Shown here in pieces: positions 22,997 to 34,254 of a stretch of 64,000 bases of DNA. Made by a program: the position numbers and the translations under genes. The stretch comes from Apium graveolens (Eukaryota; Streptophyta; Magnoliopsida; Apiales; Apiaceae), in contig NC_133652.1 in assembly GCF_009905375.1 (NCBI RefSeq), positions 17,348,850 to 17,412,849 of the forward strand, in the 5' to 3' direction. The notes beneath the pieces were generated by a model. That model was not told the origin of the DNA and did no database searches. It worked only from the letters and a program-made list of their open reading frames with translations. Every line of letters begins with the position of its first letter. Position 1 is the first letter of the stretch.

Positions 22997-24884
22997 ATGG
23001 CACCAAAGAGAAGGAATAATTCAGGAGAGGATCGTACCGAGGGTCGGACAGATCCAGCGATTATCCAGATGTTGGGACTGAGCAGCAACAGATGTTACAT
23101 CTTACGCAGCAGCAACAACAGCAGCAATAACAACAACAACAACAAGCCGCAGCACCACCTGTAGTGACTTTTAAGCAGTTTTAAGCTGTGAAGCCACCTG
23201 AGTTCAAAGGAAGTGCTGATCCTGTGGAAGCCAATACATGGCTCAAGGAAATGAAAAAGGCTTTTGAATTAGTCGGAGCAGGAGCTGAGCAGAAGACCAA
23301 GTTTGCAAGCTACTTTCTGAAGGGCGAGGCGAACTATTGGTGGGAATCCACGCGAGCATTGGAAGGAGGTGAGTTTATAACTTGGGAAAGGTTTACCGAG
23401 CTTTTTCTGGAAAAGTATTTGCCGAGGTATATGAAGAACCAAATGGAGATCCAGTTCTTGAACCTGACCCAGTGTGATCTTACTGTAGCTAAGTACGAGG
23501 CTAATTTTACTGAGTTAGCGAGGTTCGTGCCAGATCAGGTTGATACAGATGAAAAGAAAGCAAGAAGGTTTGAACATGGATTGAGATTTTGGATTCAGAA
23601 TAGAGTGGCCATGTTTGAATTGACTTCATATGTGGTAGTAGTGCAGAAAGCGATGGTGATTGAAAGTAAGAGTGATATGTATCAGAAAGGAAATGATGGG
23701 AAGAAAAGGAAAATAGAAACCTCAGGAGGAGGCCAACAACAAGGTAACTTCCAGGGCCGTTTCAATAAAAGGCCAGAGTTTCAGGATAATAAGAGTGTGG
23801 GATTTAAGAAACCACAACCAGGGAATGGGAACCGTTTCCAGAACTCAAATCAGCAGAGGCCCAATCGTCCACCAGTACCAGACTGTAAGTTTTGTGGTAG
23901 AAGGCATTTTGGGATTTGTAAGGCTAATGTGTTGTGTTACAAATGCAATCAGAAGGGACACTATGCTAATGAGTGTCGAAGTCAGACTACAGCTCAGAAA
24001 TCAGGGACAGTGTGCTTTAAATGTGGAAAGATGGGGCATATTGCCACGGACTGCCAGACAACTGAACCAGCTGCTAATGTGCCAAGGATTGAAGGACCAC
24101 TAGCAAAGGACCAGCCAAAGGCTAGGACATTTAATATGACTATGAAGAATGCTGTTCAAAGTTCAGACGTGATTGCAGGTACGCTTCCAGTCAACTCCGT
24201 AGATGCTAAAGTTCTATTTGATTTTGGAGCTACAAGGTCATTTATTTCTCAAAGTTTTGTCGATAAACTGCATTGCGAAGTTAAGTTGTTAGAACAAGCA
24301 TTAACGATAGAGTTAGCTAATAAGGATCAAGTTTTCGTCGACCGAGTGTGCCCGAGGTGTGATATTGAGATAAGAGGACATCATTTCTATGCCAACTTGA
24401 TACCTTTTAAGTTGGGAGAATTTGATGTTATTTTAGGAATGGATTGTTTGTCAGAAAATAACGCTCAGATTGATTGTAAGAATAGGAAAGTAAGACTTCA
24501 GACCTTGGATAGTAAGAAGAAGATAATATTTCAAGGAAATAAGCAAGAGAAGAAGTTCTTAACGATCGCTCAAGTAAAGAAGTTATTGCGTCAGAATTGC
24601 GAGACATATTTGGCCCATGTGGTAGACACCAGTAAGGAAGTTCCAACCCTAGAAGCGATTCCAGTTGTCAACGAATTTCCAGATGTTTTTCCAGACGATC
24701 TACCAGGATTACCTCCCGAAAGAGAAATTGAGTTTGCGATTGATCTAGCACCTGGAACAGGACCAGTTTCTAAAACTCCGTACCGGATGACACCAGTAGA
24801 GATGAAGGAATTGGCAACTCAGCTGCAAGATCTCTTGGAGAAAGGAGTTATAAGACCCAGTGTATCCCCATGGGGCACACCAGT
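22997..24884 (+). pseudogene. Gag-protease and start of pol, element F (broken)
   Basis: Begins MAPKRRNNSGED at 22997, as in element B. It shifts frame in the Gln-rich stretch around 23050-23160 and has an in-frame TAA at 23182-23184. It then runs open to 24884. Seen in order are the gag core (PPEF...YWWES, 23190-23670), a basic linker, a CX2CX3HX4C knuckle (~23885), two CCHC knuckles (~23938 and ~24010) and an aspartic protease. The protease active site reads DFG (24220-24228) instead of DSG. The frame ends in the conserved segment just before RT ([10 protein letters not shown]), where the internal deletion joins it to LTR sequence. The end of the frame is read from LTR DNA and is not coding. 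Confidence 0.88.
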
Positions 24885-26248
24885 CGGTATTTGAAGGGTA
24901 AATGCTAGTATTGACCTAATTTTAATTCTGAACGCCTTGAGACGTATTTTAATGATTTGACTTATAGGTTACATGAAATATGTGGTTACGTATTATACGA
25001 ATACCATGATTACGTGCTATGTGATATGCATGCTATCTATTTATAGTTTTAAAATGCCATGATAAATTATAAACGATCGGGTAGATGTCAAGACGTATAG
25101 TTACGTCAATTGAGTTTGGTTCTGTCAATTAAGATAGTTCTTTTGTCTATAGAATCAAGTATGAAGGAGTATGGTCAAGGGTTAGCCGGAGATAGTAGCC
25201 AGCAGCTATAGGCAGAGTTATAGTAAGAGGTTATCGAGCATACCAGGCAAGTACCCCTAACTTCACTTATCGTTCAAGTTACGTTCATTTCGAATCATAT
25301 TATGCAAGTACCTATATCTTTATTTATCATTCAATTGATATTGACTCTGAACTTTATTCTTTCAATTTCCATACTATTCTAAGAGTTAAACATTTTATAT
25401 TTCGCTATAAATTACTCTATACAGTGAAGCTTTGAATTGAGATTAGCGAATAACTAATTGTTCTGGTTATTTCGCCATTGGTTGTTGAGATAACTCCGGA
25501 CCATGAGAAATGGGGAGTTATGTGGTTACGGATGTCATTTGATTCGAGTCCTTTGACGGAAAATTATTTTTATGGGTTGGATGGTTGCGTAAGAGGTCGT
25601 GGCGGCGGTCCAGTGTGAGCTATGTGTTATACAGGATATAACACCTTGCTAGGCCGATATGTGCCTTGGGTACCTTTTGTTTAGTTGGATATGCTTCGGC
25701 ATACCGGTGTTGCTCCGCGGCTGATCACCGGCGGCAACACACCGTCGTTCGAGGATTCTAATCCCAAAATAAATTATATATATGCAAATGTTGTTTATTC
25801 TCAAATATATATCAGTTTTGATACTGTACAAGTATTGTGGTTTGGTTTTGTTCATCAGATATATTGCTGTTGTTGTTCTAAATCATAAGCTATATACTGC
25901 TTGCTGAGCATTTCTTTCGCTCATACTTGTTTCATATCCTGACTCTTTCATCTAGGTCAGGGCAAGCTTAAGTTCCAGGTCTGACCAGAGGTTATGTGCT
26001 TGTAAATAGTTTGGTGTGTTTTCCAGGTAGACAGTTTGGGACACTTAACTAGTCTAGAGGTTTGTAATAAAATTTGAATAAATTGTAAAACTAATTAGAC
26101 TTATGGTGCATGTTCCATACTATAACCCGTGATCGATCCAGTAGCATGCAAGGGGCCATATTTATTATATTATTCCGCTGTGATTATTTTATTTTAGTTT
26201 ATTGGCGAGTGACCCCCAAATCTAGACCCCGGGTTTGGAGGGCATCAC
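24882..26248 (+). repeat. Element F 3' LTR remnant
   Basis: Matches 21134-22536 of the 5' LTR with scattered substitutions and two small gaps (about 10 bases near 25383 and about 27 bases near 26109). It ends GGCATCAC, where the 5' LTR has GGCGTCACA. The 5' portion of this LTR was lost in the internal deletion. Confidence 0.88.
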
Positions 26249-26462
26249 TTATCTCCGAGGCATGATCATGGCTTGATTTTCTTTCAGAATTTATTCCTTA
26301 GCTTGAATCTGTTCACGGAATAATACTTCAATTTAATCTTCTAACCTTTTTACAGACTCAAGAAATACGATACATAATACAAAATTGATTATCAAACAAC
26401 TAAATCTCAGGGTTGTCAATGTGACTTAGTCCTGTTATTATACAGGCATGTCTTGCACAACA
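26249..26462 (-). repeat. LTR fragment of SIRE-type copia relic H
   Basis: On the minus strand an LTR start (TGTTGTGCAAGAC) directly follows a purine tract (AATTGGGGGAGATT, 26463-26477), a signature of the 3' end of SIRE/Tork-type copia elements. Only the first ~214 bases of the LTR remain before element F begins. Confidence 0.6.
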
Positions 26463-26615
26463 ATCTCCCCCAATTTGTGAGAAGATTGCTTATCATAAAT
26501 TCATGCATGATAACAAGACTAACCCTAAGCTAAAATCAATTACATAAAAGATTGACAGATTAACAAATAAAAATTTATATATTTAGTAATTACATCAGTT
26601 CAAACATTACAAGCA

Positions 26616-26738
26616 TCAGGTGAATTTCTCATAGTCTGCTTCTTTCCTAATGAGGTCCTTGAGATTTACTAGCACTTGTAGTTCTTCAATTATTTCAGTC
26701 CGTCTTAAGGCTTCTACCAGTATGAGCCAATCATCCAG
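26616..26738 (-). pseudogene. C-terminal piece of SIRE-type 3' ORF (relic H)
   Basis: An open frame of 40 codons starting LDDWLILVEALRR and ending at TGA (26616-26618), about 140 bases before the purine tract. It has the character of the extreme C-terminus of the extra 3' ORF of SIRE/Maximus elements. The rest of that ORF is found at 31594-32455, on the other side of solo LTR G. Family assignment is from memory of such ORFs, without alignment. Confidence 0.5.
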
Positions 26739-29057
26739 TGTAATATATGGGATATATCGTGTAATTATTTTTGCTAATAAATAAATATTATATATGTTCT
26801 GTATTTATTTTGTGAATTATTTGTTAAGTGGTATATATGTTTGGATGTTTAAATATAATATAATTTGAGTATTCTAATTTTTATATGTCCAAAATAAAAT
26901 ATAGATAATTGTCATATTTTTCTATTAATTTTTATGTTGATTTATGATTTTATAAAAGATTTATGAATTTAATAAATTATTTTTCCGAGTATTTATAAAC
27001 TATTTTGTATAATCGGGAACCAGCCGACCTCACCCGTTTTTACGTTTTTATAACTCGAAACTCTTCCGAGAACTCCTTCCTAACCTAATTGCAATATTTC
27101 GAGCATTTTCCATGTTTTGACTTTTTCGATCCGGCGTACGGTTTTTCCCGTGCGGGTCTCGGCGCGATATTTTCGATACAAAATTTGTTTCGGTAAATCG
27201 ACAAAACCCGTATTTTCGATAAACGGGATCTTTTTATTAAACTATTATAATTATCATCTCGTAGTACGTGTAACCAAAGCGCTGAGACCAAGACCGCAGT
27301 ACAAAATGTACAGATTTGGATAATTATCCCAAAACCGGTACCGTTTTGGATCTGTTTTCTCAAATAAACGTAATATTTTATATCCGGTATGATCCAACGG
27401 GGTACCAATATTTCGTAAATATAAGTAGCCCTTACTGTATTTTATTTCGTACAGAAAATCATTTGCAGACAATAATTATATAATTTTACAGAGAAAATAC
27501 ATATATTCATATAAACTTTCAAGAATCAAACAAGCTTTTGAAGGTGTTATTGATTTTTGTTTGGGAAGCTTGAGTAACCAAAACGAAGGGTTTGAGGAGT
27601 ACTATCAGATTCTAGGACTGGTTTTACTGCATAATTCAAGGTTTATTTTCTATATTTTTTTATTTATTTTTGAATTATTTTGATTTAAATTATGAATTTT
27701 TGTTCGAGTGATTGTTTGGATGATTTGATGATTGCATGTTGTAGAGCTTTTCTTCCTGATGATTTTGATTTATTATATGACTGATTTAGAGTTCAATAAC
27801 ATGTTCAAAATTGAGTTTGATTTTCGAATTTCAAAATTAGGGTTTATAACCCGTATGAATGTTCTTAATTGAAATTTGGGGGTTTCTGTTCTAGGGGTTA
27901 TTAGATGTTTTTGTTGATTGCATGTGCTCCTTGTTGAATTTGCAATCGATTCATGTATAGTACATCAACAGACGATTCCTGGTTTGCTCAAATCGAAGCA
28001 AACAAAACTCGTCGGAGCCGGCGAGTTTCTCAGCCAATTTCCGGCCAACTTAGGGGTTATTAGAACGATTTGATTGCATGGTTGAGTTCCTGGTGATTAG
28101 CAGGTGTGATCTGGAGGTGGTGGTGGTCTGAGCATCCCTAGATCATCTTCTCCGGCGAGACAGGGGTGTTTTCTGGCGAAGGGTTGGAAAAATTGCAGTT
28201 TGGTCCCTGTTGTTTTGAAAACGATGAAGTTGGGTCCCTGAACTTTCCAGAATTTGCAAAAATAAGCCTGCTGTTTTAAAAATATTTAAAAATCATATTT
28301 GCTATTTATTTTAATTACAGAAATTTGTTTTTAATTATTTAAAATCCTAAAAATGATTATTTTAATTTCAAAAATTATTTTTAATTCAAAAATAAATCTG
28401 AATTAATTAGTTAATTAATTTTAGTTAATAATTAATTAGTTAATTGGTCAATTAATTCGAAAAATAATTGATTAATTGATTTAATCAATTGTTAATTGAT
28501 TTTAATTAATTATTTAATTAGATTTAATTATTTATTTTTGATTTAAAAATTCCGAAAAATAGTTTCGAGCTTTAAAATATTATTTTAAATTATTTTCAAG
28601 GCTCGATAATTATTATAAAATTATTTTAAAGCCAGATTCGGCCAATCGAACTCTGTTTATTGTTTCAAAAATGATTCGACGACCCGTTTAAATCCCGAAA
28701 AATGTTTAAAAATCCGGGTTAAATATCCGAAAAATCCTTTTAACATCGAACCTTCTTTGAAAAAGTATTTTCAATTAAATGTCTTATGTGTTATGTGTTA
28801 TATGTGCACTGATTAATGTGTTAAATGTGTATGTATATGCTATATGACTGTTTTAATTGTATCTTTCAATCCGAAAGTCGGATTTGGGTAAAACGAAGGG
28901 TAGATAGAAGCTTATATCGAATAGAATCATACGAGATGAGTATTGATAGATACTTATGCTATGTGAGCAGAAGAGGCAAGGCGTAGGAAAGGGAAGCAAG
29001 TAGTCAAGGAATAAGAGGTTGTGATTGAAAGCTAGTGAAGTGTAGAAAATTAATACA

Positions 29058-29065
29058 AGGCAAGT
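29058..29065 (+). promoter_or_regulatory. GC-type splice-donor-like motif in G LTR
   Basis: TACAAG|GCAAGTGTTC. It lies about 1.2 kb from the LTR end once the nested copia LTR is taken out, similar to B and F. Confidence 0.45.
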
Positions 29066-29898
29066 GTTCTGAACCTTCTCAATACATATCGTGAATAATT
29101 GATAGTCCTATTTTATATTGCAAGTGCTTTGAAGCACTGAACCCTAAACCTTGATTCCATTTATTGATCTTTGAGCCGTAAGCCTTATTCTTTCTGAACC
29201 ATTGATTGTTGAATACCCAAATACGAACCACAAACCTACGATACTACTCTACAAATACATACAAACTAAATACCGAACACTAAGCCAAGATTGCTTACAT
29301 ACTCAAACCATTGTACCTTATACATTGAAAGATCAAATCCTTGTAACCCTGAAACTTTGATTCTTTTGTTATCCGATTCTTGCACCGGCTGATAGACATT
29401 CCTTGTAATTGCCATATTGTTTCCTTGTGAAGATTGAAACTATCTCATGTTTGGAAATCCAATGTTGTTTATGATTCTGTTTATTGCTTTACATTGTTTA
29501 TTCTGTTATTGTGATAGAATTGGATTGTTTATAAAATTGAGGACCAGATTCGTGGTCAGACCAGATTGGTGGTCAAGTTAGGCCAATGTGTGCCTTGGAT
29601 CCAGTAATTAGAGCAGAGCTGTGTGCCTTGCTCGGGGTTAGTGCGTGACTGATCAGCAGCCTAACCTTGGTTTTTAAAATGAAAACATAATATCCAATTC
29701 TAAATTATTATTCATTGTTCACTTGATAACTTAAAATATTTTACTTGATCATTTTTATCTCAGTATTGTCAATGTGACTTGCTGAGCTAGTTAGCTCATT
29801 TGTGCGATTTTATTTATATTCTTTTCCAGTTAAGAAGGAACCTGTTGGTAGCGAGGATCCCCAATCCAGTACGCGAGCTAGGATTCCTAAAAGAGATG

Positions 29899-31270
29899 TG
29901 TCCTAAGTCCAATCATGTATGATGATTTAAGAATAACTTTTATGTAATCTGTTTTGATTTCATTGATATTAATAAAAGACTTGTTTTGGTTTTATTGCGG
30001 GGTTTATCTATTTAAGTGTTTAAATAAGATATACCACAGATGAACAACTGATGGAGTTCACTCACGTGTCAGCAGTTGTTCATATAGTGATAGTTTACAA
30101 GTATCCTTAGACTTGAGGTCATCATAGTCATCTTGTGTACACTGAACTATGCTTTGGTTTAGTTCTTAGTCTTCAGGGATAATTATAAGGGCTCTACTGG
30201 GTATAGGAATTTGTACACGAAGATAGTGTATGATCAATAAAGGAACTACCCCTTCCAGTGAAGGAGAGAATGTTCAATGCTGATCCACTTATGCTAGTTC
30301 AGGAATCTCTAGCCAGAGTGAATGAAATTAGAAAGGAGTTTCTAATTTACATTAAATAAAACTAAGCATAGTGAATGGGAAAGCAAATGATTAAATAAGA
30401 TAGGCTTGACACAAGTTCCATGCCTTGTATTTAATCGTGACATTGCAGGGTAGAAGGAATTGATTGTACGGTAACTACTCACTGAATAGGTTCTTGGTAT
30501 TCTAAGCAGTGAATTCGTATTATCCGGATAGTCGCGATATGCTGAGAAGTATCCCACACGATATAGAATAAATATGATTACTTAATTAATCATATTTAAT
30601 GAATTAGAGAATTTATATAATTAATGATAAAACAGTTTTATTATTATTTATTTCTACTACCGGCTTAATATTGAACCTATATGGTCACACAATAAAAGAG
30701 AATGATTTAATGGTGGAGGAATTAATTAATAATGGCTGATAATTATTTATTCTGAAATAAATAATTAATTGGCAAATTTAATAATTATTTAAATGAGATT
30801 TAATTGATTATAAATTAATTAAGAAAAAGTTCTTAATATTATTAATTAAGAATTTAATTGTTGGAAATTAAATCAAGTGAGAGAATTATTTCTAAAGTGT
30901 TTAGAAAAAGGATTAATAATTAAAAGGTGTTTTAATTATTAGTGAGAATAATAAAGGGTTAATAATAATTATATTTTATGGGAAAATTTTCAGCTGAAAA
31001 TTTTGCCTATAAATATACTATTATAAACCCTATTTTTGCCTCAACCTAAAAAGTTTACACAACACTAATTCTCTCCACCTCCTCCTCCTCCATTACATCG
31101 ATTTCTTGGTGGATACCGGTGGAGTGCTTCACACTTGAGGAGCAGCTGCTAAGGATCTCCACTCGTGGTTCTTGGATCGCTTTTAAAGGTTAGAAATCGA
31201 TCCCATATGCTTTAATCACGATTTATATGCTTTTATTTGTATTTTATGTGTGTAAAATTGTTTTACCATG
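29899..31270 (+). mobile_element. Angela/TAR-like copia solo LTR nested in G
   Basis: Starts TGTCCTAAGTCCAATCATG, followed by AATAAAAGACTTGTTTTGG. It contains CTATCCTTAGACTTGAGG-type sequence (near ...AGTATCCTTAGACTTGAGG at 30103) and CCTATATGGTCACACA near 30677. A TATA box (TATAAATA, 31008-31015) and a 5'UTR-like CT-rich segment (CCTCCTCCTCCTCC) follow. These are the usual parts of Angela/TAR LTRs. The right end is uncertain by about 10 bases. ATGTG (29896-29900) and CTGTG (31274-31278) may be remains of the target duplication. No coding region is present. Confidence 0.6.
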
Positions 31271-31593
31271 CTTCTGTGATAGACAAAATCCTACAATTAC
31301 AAGTTAAGAGGAATAAGCTAGCTGAAGACTTTTGTGATAGTTTATGTTTGTGAAGTTTGTAAGAATGTTTAATATTCAGTTGTAAGTTTGAATAGTTGGG
31401 ATTTGGATGTTTGTAATATAAGTGTGTGTGTGTGTGGCTTGTGTGCATACTTTAACCTGTTGCGATCCGTGGAAGTTGGTAAGTAGGGTCATTGCTTATT
31501 ATTATTATTATCTTATTTTTGTTATAAGCAGGTTTATAAATAAGGTGTGTGTGTGGACCCCAAACTTCTGACCCGGGTTTGGAGGGCGCCACA

Positions 31594-32455
31594 TCCTGTT
31601 TGTTGTTGTTGAGGTAATTAACTCTGAATCTTGAAAATCTGCAACTTTGAATGTCAGATAATGTCTATCTTTTGATATTCTACTCAGTCGCCTTGCCTTG
31701 AGTTCATTTGACCTATGCTCAAACATTTTTATCTCCTTTGCATATTTTTCAATCCCTTTCTTCTTTTCTAAGCTATAATTCTTTCATGTCTTTCATTTCT
31801 TTCTCTCAACCTTTCAGACATCACAAACTTCCACATCTTTGTACTTGTATCCTTGTCATTCATCAAGTTGATCACCCTTTTCAATTCTGTGGTCGAAAAT
31901 GTTTCCGTTACCTCCCTGCTAAGCAGAATGAAGGAGCCATCCAAATAGTAGATTCTGACTTCTGCTAAAAAGATAACACATGCTTTGACAATTTTTTCAG
32001 ATAATTATTGAAAGTAGTCATCATCTGTTATGCTCATGTTTAGAGGCAACAAGTCATCTTTATTGAAACAATTTCAAATGACATCATCATCAGCTTGCAT
32101 TTTCTTAGGTTTTCTTCCAACAGACTTGAAGTGAGTTTTTGTTGGAGGCTTTAATGAAGGTAGGTTTTGTGATTTTCTTTAGTGTGACATGGCTGTATCT
32201 GATTGGTATTTTGAGTAAGGTGTTTGCAGTTTGTTTATACATGAATTTTGGCTTTTGAGGTGTTGAGATGGTATTTGTCTATGTTTGGAGTTTTGAGTGT
32301 GTGAGATTTGAATCTGTTGGACATTTTTATTGGAACCTTCTTCTCCTCTATTTTTCTTCCCCCTGCTTTCATCTCCCTTCTTTTTATCATCCTTCTTCTT
32401 CTCATCATTTTTCTTCTCATCTACCTTACTGCCATTTGCCTTGGTAGATTGACTT
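31594..32455 (-). pseudogene. SIRE-type copia 3' ORF remnant (relic H)
   Basis: Read on the minus strand. First comes a Lys/Asp/Glu-rich stretch (KKNDEKKKDDKKKGDE, ~32430-32370). Then a Gln/Ser-rich linker, a broken middle, and a short frame with FEHRSNELKARRL (31726-31600). This order resembles the extra ORF found after pol in SIRE/Maximus copia elements. Several stops and shifts are present. It continues after solo LTR G at 26738, so G inserted into this ORF. Its 5' side is cut by an A-family LTR at 32456. Function of this ORF in the family is not established. Confidence 0.55.
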
Positions 32456-33653
32456 TGTAATAACCCCAAAAATTTTGAACTTTTTGTAACCCTTATGAAT
32501 AGTGATTTTGCTGATTATGCTGAATAAGAAAACTTTTCATGGCACACTTTGTAGGGGTTCTTTTATTGATATTCTGAGATCTTATTAGTACTCTATATGG
32601 TATATAAGTGTATGTAAAGATCGTCAGAATCCAAATTCGAACACTTTGATTTTTCCCGAAAATCCACCAGATACAGAAATAATTGAGTATAAGGTAACTT
32701 GATTAAAAGGATTTTTAATTCAAGGATTATAAGAGAGGATCATAAAAGGAATATAAAATATTGAGAAAGGTTTAGGGGAACCTAAGTAATAAGATCCCGG
32801 GTATGATCCCTCAAACGATAAACGAGAACGAAAGTTAAGCGAACCGTATAACAGATGACCGGTCATTAGCCAAGTAATTAGGGGTTAATCAAAGAGGTTA
32901 ATGGACGATGATGTCATAACACCAACAAGAGGAAGACAAGTGTAACAAGATGACATAAGCAGATGACATGAGCATGACAAAGTGGGAAGGATTGGTTGGT
33001 TGATTGTGAGCCACACAATTTTTACCATGGTAACAATCTAATTAACAACAAAAGGAAGTAACCAAGCTAAACACCACACAAATCATTTAATCAAACTAGA
33101 AATATTTTTACTTCACTTTTTCTTCCCTTGCTCTCGGCCAAAACCAGAGCAGCAACTTAAAACTACCATATCTCCTTCAATACTCACTCAAATGTTGTGT
33201 TCTATAGCTCGTTGGAAAGGTATTGATATGGCCTACAACTCTTGTTCACAAGTCTCGTCCAAATAAGTAAGGTAAGACCCTCATTTTTACAGTTCTTTAA
33301 ATCGGACTTTTAGAAACTTCAAAACCTAACTTTGTATTCTTGATTTCTTTGGAAAGATCAAGCTTGTAGGAGGTTAGATTAAGGCTCCCTAAGGCTTCCT
33401 AGCAACTTAACACCTACCAAGGAAGGTATCAACTTCAAACCCTAGCTTTCATTTTATGATTCCATTAAGTTTTATTGAAGCACTGTTAGTATTAAGGCTT
33501 GATCTTTGATTATAAGTAGTTTTGGTGGATTTATATTGGTTTTGAATATTGGGTCTTTGATTGGTTGGATAAATTGGTAAAACTTGGAGTTGGGGACTGA
33601 GTTTGTAGTATGATGGTTGAATATTGTTGTATTGGTGGTTGTGAGTGAATTGA
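32456..33653 (+). repeat. Truncated A-family LTR (5' part)
   Basis: Begins TGTAATAACCCCAAAAATT and runs parallel to the first ~1.2 kb of the solo LTR at 16041, including GGCACAC...TAGGGGTTCTTTTATTGAT and the CTCTCGGC 5'UTR-like segment. A GAAG|GTATCAAC donor-like site lies at ~33422-33432. It stops where element B begins. The remaining part should lie beyond B, but that side is destroyed by C and D. Confidence 0.8.
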
Positions 33654-34246
33654 TGTAACGACTGACAAATTTACATCTGTATTATATTATATTTATAATA
33701 AATAAGGTATGTTAATGTGTCATTTATGTGTGATTGTCTGTTAAACCCTAATTGTTATGTGTTACGTGTATTCCGTGTCATTTCTGTATTTTTAAGGTAT
33801 TTTCCAGATATTTTATTTCACATTCATAGCTTTCATTTCAAACGTTTTACAACCCAAACAATGATTTTAAAGCCAGTATTTTAAATAAAATAATGGGCCT
33901 TATTTTTCATCAAACGGCTTTTACAATCGCATTATTCTGAACATCTAGATATTTTATAAATTTTCTCGTTTTACGAAAAATGACTTTTCCGGGACCCATT
34001 GGGTGTTAAAAACCCCACAAAAATCACATTTTTATTTTTATAAAATTATAGGACTTTTATTTATACCATTTCTTTGTATTTTTGCATTATTCACAATTTT
34101 TGGAAAATTTTGACATATATATTGTATATATAAAATAATTATAAATTAAATTTTAATACCCAAAAATTATGAAAATTAGGGCCAAATATTTTTATTAAAT
34201 GTATAATTAGCCCCTTAATTTTATATAGGAGTATTAATTTTGCAGC

Positions 34247-34254
34247 TATAAATA
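34247..34254 (+). promoter_or_regulatory. TATA box in B 5' LTR
   Basis: GCAGCTATAAATACCC, repeated in the 3' LTR at 44076-44083. Transcription should begin about 30 bases downstream, which puts both donor-like sites of the LTR inside the transcript. Confidence 0.65.

Larger units (their letters stand above)
15321..26248 (+). mobile_element. Element F: internally deleted Tekay-type chromovirus
   Basis: A plus-strand chromovirus with a 5' LTR at 15321-22536 (interrupted by the solo LTR at 16041-20060). It retains a primer site, gag and protease, and the first ~50 residues before RT. At 24882-24885 the sequence jumps into the 3' LTR at the point matching 21134. RT, RNase H, integrase, the polypurine tract and the first part of the 3' LTR are missing. 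Flanks TTATT (15316-15320) and TTATC (26249-26253) look like a 5-bp target duplication with one change, if the last LTR base is lost. The element is dead. Confidence 0.87.
26739..31593 (+). mobile_element. Solo LTR G of a third chromovirus family
   Basis: Begins TGTAATATATGGG and ends GGAGGGCGCCACA, with no internal region. Flanks TCCAG (26734-26738) and TCCTG (31594-31598) fit a target duplication with one change, and both flanks are pieces of the same copia 3' ORF, which fixes the insertion. It shares blocks with B and F LTRs: a GC-rich CCGGCG block at ~28010-28180, AT-rich repeats of AATTAATT, the AG|GCAAGT motif at 29058-29065 and the terminal hairpin at 31552-31593. It is itself split by an Angela-like solo LTR. 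Confidence 0.78.

Noticed and set aside
27085..27472. Frames of 72-107 codons around 27.1-27.5 kb
   Set aside because: Inside solo LTR G, overlapping on both strands, low-complexity translation; chance frames.
32179..32469. Lys-rich frame as a possible host nuclear protein
   Set aside because: Position, strand and composition fit the 3' ORF of a SIRE-type element continuing beyond solo LTR G.
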